Part shown: in pieces, positions 48,502-57,779 of the stretch | Layout of the letters: every line of letters begins with the position of its first letter | Position numbering within the stretch: the stretch's first letter is position 1 | Assembly: GCA_016201045.1 (NCBI GenBank) | Contig: JACQDM010000002.1 | Coordinates: 682,001 to 746,000, forward strand | Reading direction: 5' to 3' | Length of the DNA: 64,000 nucleotides | Source: Afipia sp. | GTDB lineage: Bacteria; Pseudomonadota; Alphaproteobacteria; Rhizobiales; Xanthobacteraceae | The notes under the pieces: generated by a model | Told to the model about the DNA's origin: nothing | Databases searched by the model: none | The model's input: only the letters and a program-made list of their open reading frames with translations | Translations under genes and position numbers: made by a program

Positions 48502-48951
48502 ATGCGCTTTGCATTGGTCGTTCTGATGTCGCTCGCCTCGCTGGTTTCGGCAGTTGCCGATACCGGGCCCGTGCGCGTGATTCCGGGTAAGCCCGGCGTG
48601 CCCGTTTTCATCAACGGCCGCGAAGTCTCGTACGCCGTGGTCGAAGGCGACTGGGGCCTGGCCAAGAACGTTCACGTTCAGCCGACAGTTTATGGCGGCT
48701 GGGATCGCTATTACGCACCTGAAGTCGGTCACTGGTATCCGAGTTTCGGACGCGTCCCTGGTTATGGTCGCCTTGAAATTCAGCCGCCCGCCAATCGCGT
48801 GCTGCCGCAACCGGCGGAAAGCTATTACCGCTCGTGGTCGGCGCAGTCCGCGCCGCCGGCACCGCAGGTGCCGGTCAATCCGCCACCGATCATCGTTGCA
48901 CCTCAGGTCGGCGGAAATTCACCGCATGGTCCGCATCCCCATCATCACTAA
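48502..48951 (+). CDS. hypothetical exported protein, Pro/His-rich C-terminus
   Basis: MRFALVVLMSLASLVSAVADTGPVRVIPGKPGVPVFINGREVSYAVVEGDWG...GPHPHHH. Confidence 0.75.
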   Translation: MRFALVVLMSLASLVSAVADTGPVRVIPGKPGVPVFINGREVSYAVVEGDWGLAKNVHVQPTVYGGWDRYYAPEVGHWYPSFGRVPGYGRLEIQPPANRVLPQPAESYYRSWSAQSAPPAPQVPVNPPPIIVAPQVGGNSPHGPHPHHH

Positions 48952-48987
48952 AAGCACCAAGCAACAAACGTTCAACAGGAGAGAGTA

Positions 48988-49605
48988 ATGCGTCAGACGA
49001 TCACAAAATTGGTTGCGGGTGCGGCGCTGGCCGTCACCCTCGGAGCCGCAACGGCATCCGCGTGCGAGGTCTTCAATCCTTGCGGCGGCGGATTGTTTCA
49101 GAGCGGCTACAACTACAATTACGGCTATCGCGCCGGCTACGGCTATAACGGCTACGCGGGGGGCTGCGGCGTTGTCGCAGGCGGCTGCGGTGTCGTCGCA
49201 ACAGGTTGCGGCGTGATCGCCGGTGGCTGCGGCGGCTATGTCGGCTACGGTTATCACGCCGAGCGTCTGCCTGACCCGACGGGTCCGCAGTATTACTACG
49301 TCAATCAGGGTCCGACCTACACCGGACCGGGCAACTATGCGCCTGCGCCTGTCTATCAGGAGCGTACCGTGACTGGCTGGCAGGGTTATGACGAAGTCGG
49401 TCCTTCGGCCTACACCGTTGCGCGCCGCTATCATTACCGTCCGTATCGCGTCGGCCCCGTGTATCACTATGCACGCCGCCCGGCCTATCGCTATGGCTAC
49501 GCGCATCGCTACTACGCTCCGCGCTACTCGCACATGTACGGCCCGCGCGTTCGTTACGCGCCGCGTCCGGGCAGCTACGGCCACCCGCTGCGCTACAAGT
49601 TCTGA
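48988..49605 (+). CDS. exported Gly/Tyr-rich protein with Cys-containing repeats
   Basis: Signal peptide; AGGCGVVAGGCGVVATGCGVIAGGCGGY; Tyr/Arg/His-rich C-terminal half. Confidence 0.8.
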   Translation: MRQTITKLVAGAALAVTLGAATASACEVFNPCGGGLFQSGYNYNYGYRAGYGYNGYAGGCGVVAGGCGVVATGCGVIAGGCGGYVGYGYHAERLPDPTGPQYYYVNQGPTYTGPGNYAPAPVYQERTVTGWQGYDEVGPSAYTVARRYHYRPYRVGPVYHYARRPAYRYGYAHRYYAPRYSHMYGPRVRYAPRPGSYGHPLRYKF

Positions 49606-49663
49606 TTTTTGGTTGATCTGAAAATCGGCGTCCGTCTGCACATCGCAGGCGGGCGTTTTGCTT

Positions 49664-50527
49664 TCAGCTTTTCAACAATCCGAGACGGCTTGCGCCGATG
49701 TAGAGCGCCAGCGCTGCCGCGTTCGACACGTTGAGACTTTTGATCGCGCCGGGCATGTCCATGCGCGCGACGGCGCTGCAGGTATCGCGCGTGAGCTGAC
49801 GCAGCCCCTTGCCTTCGGCGCCGAGAACCAGCGCAAGCGGCGTGTGCAGTTTGATCGCGGCGAGGTCTTCCGAGCCTTCGCTATCGAGACCGACTGTCAT
49901 GAAGCCGGCATCGTTCATCTCGCCCAGCGCGCGATGCAGGTTCGGCACCTCCACGATCGGCACATGCTCGAGCGCGCCGGACGCCGACTTCGCCAGTACG
50001 CCGGTGGCCTCCGGGCTGTGGCGCGACGTCGTCACCACGGCTTTCACATTGAACGCAGCCGCCGAGCGCAGGATCGCGCCGACATTGTGCGGATCGGTGA
50101 TCTGATCGAGTACCAGCACGATTCCATCCTGCGGCAGGTCGCCGATATGCGGCGCGTCCAAGGGATCGGCTTCGGCCAGCAGCCCCTGATGCACGGCGTC
50201 GGGGCCGAGGCGGCGATCGATGTCCTGCGGGCGCACGAGTTCGGGCGGAACGCGCGTGTCGATGTTCTCGTCCTTCAGGCGACGCTCCGCGTTTTCAGTG
50301 ACAAGGAGCTTGCGGATGCGCCGGGCAGGGTTCGCGAGCGCTGCCGTGACCGTATGCCAGCCGTAAAGGACCACCGGCCCATCGCTGGATTCGCCGTGCC
50401 GGCGGTCGCCTCTGCCGCCAGCGTTGCGCCGGTCTGGGCGTCCGCCGTCACGCCCCTTGTTCCGGCCGTAGTCCCGCGCGGCACCTTTGCCGCCGCCAAA
50501 ATGCGATTTTCGCGTCCGGTCGTTCAT
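49664..50527 (-). CDS. rlmB: 23S rRNA (guanosine-2'-O-)-methyltransferase RlmB (SpoU family)
   Basis: LYGWHTVTAALANPARRIRKLLVTENAERR...LVLDQITDPHNVGAILRSAAAFNVKAVVTTSRHSPEATGVLAKSASGALEHVPIV...LVLGAEGKGLRQLTRDTC. Confidence 0.95.
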   Translation of the reverse strand: MNDRTRKSHFGGGKGAARDYGRNKGRDGGRPDRRNAGGRGDRRHGESSDGPVVLYGWHTVTAALANPARRIRKLLVTENAERRLKDENIDTRVPPELVRPQDIDRRLGPDAVHQGLLAEADPLDAPHIGDLPQDGIVLVLDQITDPHNVGAILRSAAAFNVKAVVTTSRHSPEATGVLAKSASGALEHVPIVEVPNLHRALGEMNDAGFMTVGLDSEGSEDLAAIKLHTPLALVLGAEGKGLRQLTRDTCSAVARMDMPGAIKSLNVSNAAALALYIGASRLGLLKS

Positions 50528-50726
50528 GCCGCGCTTGTCCCACGCAGTTGAAATAATGGCAATTTGGGGCGTTCCGGCCGGGGCATAAATTGGACGGCCT
50601 TGGTTGACTTTACCCGCATGCATCGCCCATAAACGCGCCAATCGGGAGCCCGCGTGCGGGCACGTTTTTCCGCCACCTTTGGCCTTCCAGCCGCCGTCCG
50701 GCGGGCGGGTCGCGATGGCGTCAGAC

Positions 50727-50813
50727 GGGGGAGTGTCCCGAGTGGCAAAGGGAGCTGACTGTAAATCAGCCGTCTTATGACTTCGAAGGTTCGAGTCCTT
50801 CTTCCCCCACCAA
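50727..50813 (+). tRNA. tRNA-Tyr (anticodon GTA), CCA encoded
   Basis: gggggagtgtcccgagtggcaaagggagctgactgtaaatcagccgtcttatgacttcgaaggttcgagtccttcttcccccacca. Confidence 0.96.
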
Positions 50814-50816
50814 TTA

Positions 50817-50850
50817 AAACGCTCGGGAAGTTTTTTCCCGAGCGTTTTTC
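50817..50850. terminator. bidirectional Rho-independent terminator
   Basis: aaaacgctcgggaa-gtttt-ttcccgagcgttttt. Confidence 0.88.
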
Positions 50851-50868
50851 ATTTCAGCTGATGAACGG

Positions 50869-51114
50869 TCAATAGCCGCGATACGGACGCGCGCCATATT
50901 GCCGCGCAAACGCGTATTTCGGATTTTCCTGGCAATAGGCGTTGCGGCCGGAGGCGCTCGCCATGCATTGCGCATAGGTGTTGTAGTAGCAGGTGCCGGG
51001 ACCCGGCTGCCATCCTTCCAAAAGGCAGAAGCGGTAGTCCCGCGCCTGCGCGGCACCGGCATTGAGCGCCAGCACGCCAGCAAGGGTAGCGAAGGCCAAA
51101 AGTGCGTTACGCAT
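50869..51114 (-). CDS. DUF3551-type small exported protein
   Basis: MRNALLAFATLAGVLALNAGAAQARDYRFCLLEGWQPGPGTCYYNTYAQCMASASGRNAYCQENP. Confidence 0.88.
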   Translation of the reverse strand: MRNALLAFATLAGVLALNAGAAQARDYRFCLLEGWQPGPGTCYYNTYAQCMASASGRNAYCQENPKYAFARQYGARPYRGY

Positions 51115-51235
51115 GGGCTTTCTCCTTATGTTCAGACCAAGAACCCGGAGCCTGAAGCAACGTTCCGGGGCTGCATGCACGCTGTGCACTTAGTATTGAG
51201 ACACACCAAGTGCCATGCTAGTTCAACGAATGTTC

Positions 51236-51309
51236 GCGGGTGTAGCTCAATGGTAGAGCAGCAGCCTTCCAAGCTGAATACGAGGGTTCGATTCCCTTCA
51301 CCCGCTCCA
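51236..51309 (+). tRNA. tRNA-Gly (anticodon TCC), copy 1
   Basis: gcgggtgtagctcaatggtagagcagcagccttccaagctgaatacgagggttcgattcccttcacccgctcca. Confidence 0.96.
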
Positions 51310-51344
51310 GCTTTCCCGTCAATAATCAGCCGTCGGTGGCCAGC

Positions 51345-51418
51345 GCGGGTATAGCTCAATGGTAGAGCAACAGTTTTCCAAACTGAAGATAAGGGTTCGA
51401 TTCCCTTTACCCGCTCCA
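51345..51418 (+). tRNA. tRNA-Gly (anticodon TCC), copy 2, diverged
   Basis: gcgggtatagctcaatggtagagcaacagttttccaaactgaagataagggttcgattccctttacccgctcca. Confidence 0.95.
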
Positions 51419-51432
51419 GATTGTCGCAGGGC

Positions 51433-52125
51433 ATGACACTTCTAGGTGAAGCTGCCGTCGCGATGTGGTGGGACATCGTGCCTTCGCACCGCGCCGAGTT
51501 CGAGGACTGGCATTCGCACGAGCATTTTCCCGAGCGCATGAGTATTCCGGGCTTTCAGCGCGGATCGCGCTGGGCGAGCGCGGAAGGCGGCGATGGCTTC
51601 TTCGTGATGTATGAGCTTGAGAGTTACGCGACTTTATCGTCACCGCGCTATCTCGGCAGCCTTAACAATCCAACGCCGTGGTCGAAGAAGATGATGCCGC
51701 ATCATCGCAACATGGTGCGAAGCCAGTGCCGGATCGTCGAGAGCTTCGGCGGCGGCATCGGTCGCGCGATGATGACGCTGCGCCTATCGCCGCAAAAGGG
51801 CCGCGAGGACTCGCTGCGTCAACTTTTGAACAACGTGCTTTCAGGATTGCCGGTGCGGCAGGGCGTGACAGGCGCTCATCTGCTTATCACGCAAACGCCG
51901 GATCTTGCGCAAACGAACGAACAGAAAATACGCGGAGGCGATGAAGTTGCCGACTGGATCGTTCTGATTTCCGGTTATGACGCAGAAGCGCTCGGCACCA
52001 TTGCTCAGCGCGAGCTTGGCGCAGAAGCGCTGTCTGCTGCGGGCACCGCACCCGCGCCGATCTACTCATATTTTAATCTGGCGTATTCGGTAACGCCGTC
52101 CGATATTCGCGCGCAATCCAAGTGA
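51433..52125 (+). CDS. conserved hypothetical (EthD/dimeric alpha-beta barrel-like)
   Basis: MTLLGEAAVAMWWDIVPSHRAEFEDWHSHEHFPERMSIPGFQRGSRW, two repeats of the fold suggested. Confidence 0.75.
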   Translation: MTLLGEAAVAMWWDIVPSHRAEFEDWHSHEHFPERMSIPGFQRGSRWASAEGGDGFFVMYELESYATLSSPRYLGSLNNPTPWSKKMMPHHRNMVRSQCRIVESFGGGIGRAMMTLRLSPQKGREDSLRQLLNNVLSGLPVRQGVTGAHLLITQTPDLAQTNEQKIRGGDEVADWIVLISGYDAEALGTIAQRELGAEALSAAGTAPAPIYSYFNLAYSVTPSDIRAQSK

Positions 52126-52132
52126 GGGAATG

Positions 52133-52975
52133 ATGAAGGATCTTTCCGGCAAAACGGCATTCGTTACCGGCGGCGCGAGCGGGATCGGCCTTGCGATGGG
52201 CCGCGCGTTCGCCGAAGCCGGCATGAAGGTCATGCTCGCCGACATCGAAGCGGATGCATTGGCCGATGCCGTCAAGAGCCTGCACAATGTGAGTCCCGAT
52301 GTGCGCGGCGTCGTCTGCGATGTTGCAGATGCCTCAAGCGTCGATCGGGCCGCGCAGGACTCCTACGATGCGTTCGGCAAGGTTCACGTCGTCTGCAACA
52401 ATGCCGGCGTCGCGGCGGGTGGCGGCATCGACGACATTTCGCTCGATAGCTGGAACTGGGTACTCGACGTCAATCTGATGGGCGTTCTTCACGGCACGCG
52501 CACTTTCCTGCCGCACATGCGCGCACATGGCGAGGGCGGCCATTTCGTCAACACCGCTTCAATGGCGGGCATGATGAGCGGCATGGGATTCAGTCCGTAC
52601 ACCGCCAGCAAGTTCGCGGTTGTTGCAATGTCGGAGGGGCTCGCGCCGCAGATCAAGCCGTTCGGAATCGGCATATCGATACTTTGTCCGGGTTTCGTGC
52701 GCACACGCATAGGCGAGAGCGGACGCAACCGGCCTGTACAATATGGGCCTGCGAACGCCTATGCGCCCAACAGTCCCGCGGCAGCGATGGTCGCGATGAT
52801 CGCCGAAATGATAAAGGCGGGCATCGATCCGGCGGATGTCGCCGCGCGCGTCATCAGCGCGATCCGCGAGGACGAACTTTACATCTTCACGCATCCCGAA
52901 ATGGGCGTGGAGATGAAGCAGCGCTTCGCGGCGATCGAAGCGGCGATGGACAAGGCGGCGGCCCGGACGAAATAG
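52133..52975 (+). CDS. SDR family oxidoreductase
   Basis: AFVTGGASGIGLAMGRAFAEAG...VCNNAGVA...YTASKFAV. Confidence 0.94.
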   Translation: MKDLSGKTAFVTGGASGIGLAMGRAFAEAGMKVMLADIEADALADAVKSLHNVSPDVRGVVCDVADASSVDRAAQDSYDAFGKVHVVCNNAGVAAGGGIDDISLDSWNWVLDVNLMGVLHGTRTFLPHMRAHGEGGHFVNTASMAGMMSGMGFSPYTASKFAVVAMSEGLAPQIKPFGIGISILCPGFVRTRIGESGRNRPVQYGPANAYAPNSPAAAMVAMIAEMIKAGIDPADVAARVISAIREDELYIFTHPEMGVEMKQRFAAIEAAMDKAAARTK

Positions 52976-52976
52976 T

Positions 52977-53645
52977 TCAGGCCTTTCGCCCAGCCGCAGC
53001 GCGCAATGACGATGGCTTGCGCTCACTACCTTTCAATGCATCTTCCGCAACCGCGACGATTCGTCTGATGACAGCTTCCGTGTCGTCGGTCGTGCATGCG
53101 CCGCCGGAGAGTTTGAGCAGACGTTCGCGGTCGGTCACGGTCTGTCGTTGCATCGACAGCGCAAAATGCAGTCCCCAATAAATGTCTGCCTCGTCGCGGT
53201 TCGGCAACGCGCGGCGCAGCGCCGTCGCAAAACGCTGAAGATGGCGAAATTCGCGGTCGACGATTTTCTTGATCGGCGGCACGGTTTCGACCGAGGCGCG
53301 CGTCATGAAGCGTGCGGCCGCCGACATCTGGTGATCGGGGCTCAGGCACCAGCGCAGGGGAGGGCCAACGAGTGCAAGCAGGATTGCTTCAACACTCGGC
53401 TGCCCGCCGCCGGCTTCTTCGGCGGCTTTCAACTCCGCGAAGCGCTCGCGGTTGAGTACCGTGGTGCGGCTGACGAACAGATCCGCCAGCAATTCGTCCT
53501 TGGAGCCGAAATGGTAATTCACGGCCGCGAGGTTGACGCCGGCCGCCGCCACGATGTCGCGCATCGTCACTTCGCCGAACGAGCGCTCAGCCCACAGCTT
53601 TTCGGCAGCGGTCAAAATCGCGGCTTTGGTCTGGTCGCTCGACAT
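52977..53645 (-). CDS. TetR/AcrR family transcriptional regulator
   Basis: AAILTAAEKLWAERSFGEVTMRDIVAAAGVNLAAVNYHFGSKDELLADLF. Confidence 0.95.
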   Translation of the reverse strand: MSSDQTKAAILTAAEKLWAERSFGEVTMRDIVAAAGVNLAAVNYHFGSKDELLADLFVSRTTVLNRERFAELKAAEEAGGGQPSVEAILLALVGPPLRWCLSPDHQMSAAARFMTRASVETVPPIKKIVDREFRHLQRFATALRRALPNRDEADIYWGLHFALSMQRQTVTDRERLLKLSGGACTTDDTEAVIRRIVAVAEDALKGSERKPSSLRAAAGRKA

Positions 53646-53690
53646 CGGCACCACATGTAGCGCGTGCGAATTCCGCACTGCGAGACGAAA

Positions 53691-53736
53691 TCAAACATTT
53701 GTATGAGAACGGCTTGTCATTCAAACAAATGTATGA
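53691..53736. promoter_or_regulatory. paired TetR-type operator palindromes
   Basis: tcaaacatttgtatga (53691-53706) and tcaaacaaatgtatga (53721-53736), 30 bp apart, between divergent TetR and acyl-CoA dehydrogenase genes. Confidence 0.7.
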
Positions 53737-53882
53737 AATCAAGCTACCAGCAAGATCGCGGCTCGGCAAGGCGATCCTTCGCGGAACGCAACGTCAGCAT
53801 GATTGACGTTTCGGAACGACGGTGGATTGCATGTTGCGTCCGGTTCAGGAAATTTCAGCGAACAGCAAACGAGGAGCGTCCC

Positions 53883-55124
53883 ATGGATTTCACGATGTCA
53901 AAACGCCAGAAGGAATGGCTCGATCGCGTTTCGTCGTTCATGGACAAGCACGTTCGTCCTGCCGTTCCCGATTACAAGAAGCAGGATGCGACCGGCGACC
54001 GCTGGAAAGTCATTCAGGTCGTCGAGGATCTGAAGAAGAAGGCGAAGGCCGAAGGTCTCTGGAACATGTTCATGCCGCCGTCGTCGCATGAGGACGATGA
54101 ATTCCGCGGCGCTGGTCTCACCAATCTCGAATACGCGCTGCTCGCCGAGCAGATGGGCCACATCGGCTTCGCGTCGGAAGTTTTCAACTGCTCCGCTCCC
54201 GACACCGGCAACATGGAAGTCATCATGCGCTATGGCTCCAAGGAGCAGAAGCGCCAGTGGCTGAAGCCGCTGATGGACGGCGAGATTCGGTCGGCGTTCC
54301 TGATGACCGAGCCTGCGGTGGCGTCGTCGGACGCAACCAACATCGAGACCAGCATCAAGCGCGACGGCGATCACTACGTCATCAACGGCACCAAATGGTG
54401 GTCGTCGGGTGCGGGCGATCCGCGTTGCAAGATCGCGATTCTGATGGGCAAAACCGACTTCAATGCGCCGAAGCATCAGCAGCAGTCGCAAATTCTCGTA
54501 CCGCTTGATACCAAGGGGATCACCATCGAGAAGATGCTGCCGGTATTCGGGTTCGACGACGCGCCGCATGGCCATGCACAAATTCGGCTTGAGAATGTTC
54601 GCGTTCCGGCGAGCAATCTTCTGCTCGGCGAAGGCCGCGGGTTCGAGATCGCGCAGGGCCGTCTGGGGCCAGGCCGTATCCATCACTGCATGCGCACTAT
54701 CGGCAAGGCCGAGGAAGCGCTGGAGAAGATGGTCAAGCGCCTGTCTTCGCGCACCGCGTTCGGCAAAAAAATCATCGAGCATTCGGTGTGGGAGCAGCGC
54801 ATCGGCGAAGCGCGAACCGACATCGAGATGAATCGACTGTTGTGCCTCAAGGCCGCCGACATGATGGACAAGGTTGGCAACAAGACCGCGCAGCTTGAAA
54901 TCGCAATGATCAAGGTGTCTGCGCCTAACATGGCGCTGCGCATCATCGACAACGCAATCCAGGCGTTCGGCGCTGCAGGTGTTTCGGACGAAGCCGGCCT
55001 TGCAAAGGACTACGCTGGCATCCGCACGCTGCGTCTTGCGGACGGTCCCGATGAAGTTCACAATCGTGCCATCGCACGGCTTGAACTTCGCAAATACGCG
55101 AATATAGCGCCGGCCAAACACTAA
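53883..55124 (+). CDS. acyl-CoA dehydrogenase family protein (ACAD10/11-like)
   Basis: [27 protein letters not shown]...[39 protein letters not shown]...[24 protein letters not shown]. Confidence 0.95.
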   Translation: MDFTMSKRQKEWLDRVSSFMDKHVRPAVPDYKKQDATGDRWKVIQVVEDLKKKAKAEGLWNMFMPPSSHEDDEFRGAGLTNLEYALLAEQMGHIGFASEVFNCSAPDTGNMEVIMRYGSKEQKRQWLKPLMDGEIRSAFLMTEPAVASSDATNIETSIKRDGDHYVINGTKWWSSGAGDPRCKIAILMGKTDFNAPKHQQQSQILVPLDTKGITIEKMLPVFGFDDAPHGHAQIRLENVRVPASNLLLGEGRGFEIAQGRLGPGRIHHCMRTIGKAEEALEKMVKRLSSRTAFGKKIIEHSVWEQRIGEARTDIEMNRLLCLKAADMMDKVGNKTAQLEIAMIKVSAPNMALRIIDNAIQAFGAAGVSDEAGLAKDYAGIRTLRLADGPDEVHNRAIARLELRKYANIAPAKH

Positions 55125-55147
55125 GACGCACCGATCGGAGGCCGTGT

Positions 55148-56209
55148 ATGGCGCTCGGCGTGAGAAACGACGCTGAATATTCGGGGACGAAACCTGTCGA
55201 GGAACGGCATCGCATCAACGATGCCGCTCTCGCGGCGTGGATGAGCGAACATGTCGAGGGCTTCAAAGGGCCTTTGACGGTTCTGCAGTTCAAGGGCGGT
55301 CAATCCAATCCGACTTACCGTCTCGATACGCCGACGACGTCATACGTGTTACGACGCAAGCCGTTCGGCCCGCTGTTGCCGTCGGCGCACGCCGTCGATC
55401 GCGAATTCAAGGTGATCGCCGCGCTTCACAAACAGGGTTTCCCCGTCGCTCGCGCTTATGCACTGTGCATGGACGATGCAGTGATCGGCGCGGCATTCTA
55501 CATTATGTCGATGGAAGAGGGGCGGGTGTTCTGGAATCCGCAGCTCCCCAATCAATCGCCGGATGAGCGCCGCGCGATCTTCACCGACAAGATCGAAACG
55601 CTGGCGAAACTTCACAGCTACGATCCGGAAAAAATCGGCCTCGGCGATTTCGGCAAGCCGGGAAACTATTTCCAGCGTCAGGTCGATCGCTGGACCAAAC
55701 AATATCGTGCCGCTGAGCTTGAGACGATTCCTGAAATGGATCGCCTGATCGAGTGGCTGCCGAAAACGCTGCCGCAGCAGGAGCGCGTGTCCGTCGTTCA
55801 CGGCGACTATCGTCTCGACAATATGATTTTCGATCAGAACAAGCCGAAGGTGAAAGCGGTTCTTGACTGGGAATTGTCCACGCTCGGCGATCCGATGGCG
55901 GATTTCACGTACTTGCTGATGCAATGGGTGATGCCGGGTCTTGAAGGCGCGGATCTCAAGGCGCTCAACATTCCGACGATGGAAGACGCCGTCGCGATCT
56001 ACTCCAAGGCGTCGGGTGGAGTCAAAATTCCAGACATCAACTGGTACTTCTCTTACAATCTGTTTCGTCTCGCTGGCATCACGCAAGGCATCGCCAAGCG
56101 CATCAAGGACGGCACGGCAGCCAGCGCGAAAGCGGCGGAGTCTGCCGCGCGTACCATTCCGCTCGCGCAAGCGTCGTGGAGTTTTGCGCAGAAGGCCGGA
56201 GCGAGCTGA
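55148..56209 (+). CDS. phosphotransferase (APH-like kinase) family protein
   Basis: VLQFKGGQSNPTYRLDTPTTSYVLRRKPFGPLLPSAHAVDREFKVIAAL...VVHGDYRLDNMIFDQNKPKVKAVLDWELSTLGDPMADF. Confidence 0.94.
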   Translation: MALGVRNDAEYSGTKPVEERHRINDAALAAWMSEHVEGFKGPLTVLQFKGGQSNPTYRLDTPTTSYVLRRKPFGPLLPSAHAVDREFKVIAALHKQGFPVARAYALCMDDAVIGAAFYIMSMEEGRVFWNPQLPNQSPDERRAIFTDKIETLAKLHSYDPEKIGLGDFGKPGNYFQRQVDRWTKQYRAAELETIPEMDRLIEWLPKTLPQQERVSVVHGDYRLDNMIFDQNKPKVKAVLDWELSTLGDPMADFTYLLMQWVMPGLEGADLKALNIPTMEDAVAIYSKASGGVKIPDINWYFSYNLFRLAGITQGIAKRIKDGTAASAKAAESAARTIPLAQASWSFAQKAGAS

Positions 56210-56247
56210 GTTTTTCGCTCTCATTCACGAACAATCGGGAGAACGTC

Positions 56248-57033
56248 ATGGGTCGCCTTCAAGGCAAGTCCGTCATCATCACGGGCGCAGGCAGCGGCAT
56301 CGGTCGCGCCGCGTCGCTGATGTTCACCAAGGAAGGCGCAAAGCTGATCGCCGTCGACAAGACCGACGGCGTGAAAGAAACCGTCGAACAAGTGAAGAAG
56401 GCGGGCGGCACAGCGGAAGCCGTGATGGCGGACGCGGGCGCCGAGAGCGACGTCAAGAACTTCATCGCGAAGGCGATCTCATCCTACGGCAAGCTGGACG
56501 CGATCTGGGCCAATGCGGGCATCAGCGGCGGACTCGTGCCGCTTGCCGAGCAGACGCCGGAGCACTGGATGGAAATTCTCCGCGTCAATCTGATCGGGCC
56601 TTTCCTTGCGGTGAAACATTCGATCCCGCATCTTGTGAAGCAGGGACACGGCGCGATCGTCTGCACGGCCTCGGTCGCTGGCCTGAAATCCGGCGCGAGC
56701 GGGCATCCATACGCTTCCAGTAAAGCCGGCGTCATCAGTCTCGTGCAAACCACGGCTTATTCACTGTCGGGAACAGGCGTGCGCATCAACGCGGTATGTC
56801 CGGGTCTGATCGAGACTGGCATGACCAAACCGATTTTCGACAATGCCAAAGAGCGCGGCACCGACGGCAAGATTGGACAACTCAATCCGCTCAAGCGCGC
56901 AGGCCAGCCGCACGAACTCGCGGCGATGGGATTGTTTCTCGCGAGCGACGAAGCGTCATACGTCAATGGACAGGCGTTCCCGGTCGATGGCGGTCTGACC
57001 GCGTCGATGCCTTACGCCGGCAAGCCGATCTGA
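56248..57033 (+). CDS. SDR family oxidoreductase
   Basis: MGRLQGKSVIITGAGSGIGRAASLMFTKEGAKLIAVDKTD...YASSKAGVISL. Confidence 0.94.
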   Translation: MGRLQGKSVIITGAGSGIGRAASLMFTKEGAKLIAVDKTDGVKETVEQVKKAGGTAEAVMADAGAESDVKNFIAKAISSYGKLDAIWANAGISGGLVPLAEQTPEHWMEILRVNLIGPFLAVKHSIPHLVKQGHGAIVCTASVAGLKSGASGHPYASSKAGVISLVQTTAYSLSGTGVRINAVCPGLIETGMTKPIFDNAKERGTDGKIGQLNPLKRAGQPHELAAMGLFLASDEASYVNGQAFPVDGGLTASMPYAGKPI

Positions 57034-57037
57034 TTGC

Positions 57038-57769
57038 ATGTCGCAAGCGCCCGCCAAACCGTTTCTCGCGCAGCATTCCGTTCCGTCGGGCGTGATATCG
57101 ACGCGCTGGTGGTGGGTACGCCACGCGCCGGTGCGGTCCGATGGGGGCAACATTTACGGGCAGATCGATATCGAGTGCGACTGCAGCGATCACCATGTCT
57201 TCGAGGGCGTCGCGAAATTTCTTCCGCGCAACGCGGCATGGGTCGCCAGCAATCTGAAGCGAACGCACCAGACCGCCGAGGCGATCTGGGCCGCAGGATT
57301 TCCGAAGCCTGCGGCGATGGAAAAGGACGAGGCATTTGCCGAACAAAACCTGGGCGAGTGGCAGGGCATGAATCGCGCAGCGTTTTTTGCCTCGCGTCCG
57401 CCGTCGATCGCGAGCTATTGGTTCGCGCCCGCCCACGAACGCGCCCCGGGGGGCGAAAGTTTCAACGATCTGTTCGACCGTACCGTCGCGGGCATCGCGC
57501 GCATCGGCGCGCTGCACGCCGGCAAGGACATCGTCTGCGTCTCGCATGGCGGACCGATCAAGGCGGCGATTGCGCATGCGCTCGGACTCAAAGCGAACGC
57601 GGGCTTCGCGTTCACCATCGACAACTGCTCGGTGACGCGGCTCGATCACCTGTCGGGCAATGAGCACAGCGGCTGGCGCGTGCCGATGATCAACCAGCAG
57701 CCCTGGATTGCCGGGCCGCAGCATGCGGCGATGCATCAGCCGGCAGGACCGGAAACCAAACTCGCGTAA
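57038..57769 (+). CDS. histidine phosphatase family protein
   Basis: WWWVRHAPVRSDGGNIYGQ...ASNLKRTHQTAEAIW...VCVSHGGPIKAAIAHALG. Confidence 0.93.
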   Translation: MSQAPAKPFLAQHSVPSGVISTRWWWVRHAPVRSDGGNIYGQIDIECDCSDHHVFEGVAKFLPRNAAWVASNLKRTHQTAEAIWAAGFPKPAAMEKDEAFAEQNLGEWQGMNRAAFFASRPPSIASYWFAPAHERAPGGESFNDLFDRTVAGIARIGALHAGKDIVCVSHGGPIKAAIAHALGLKANAGFAFTIDNCSVTRLDHLSGNEHSGWRVPMINQQPWIAGPQHAAMHQPAGPETKLA

Positions 57770-57779
57770 GGAGATAAAC

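Noticed and set aside
49160-49240. Tandem repeat as a DNA-level minisatellite
   Set aside because: Repeats are imperfect and in frame within a Gly/Tyr-rich protein; better explained as protein repeats
53898-55121. 407-aa minus-strand ORF
   Set aside because: Antisense to acyl-CoA dehydrogenase; frame-mirroring artefact of codon bias
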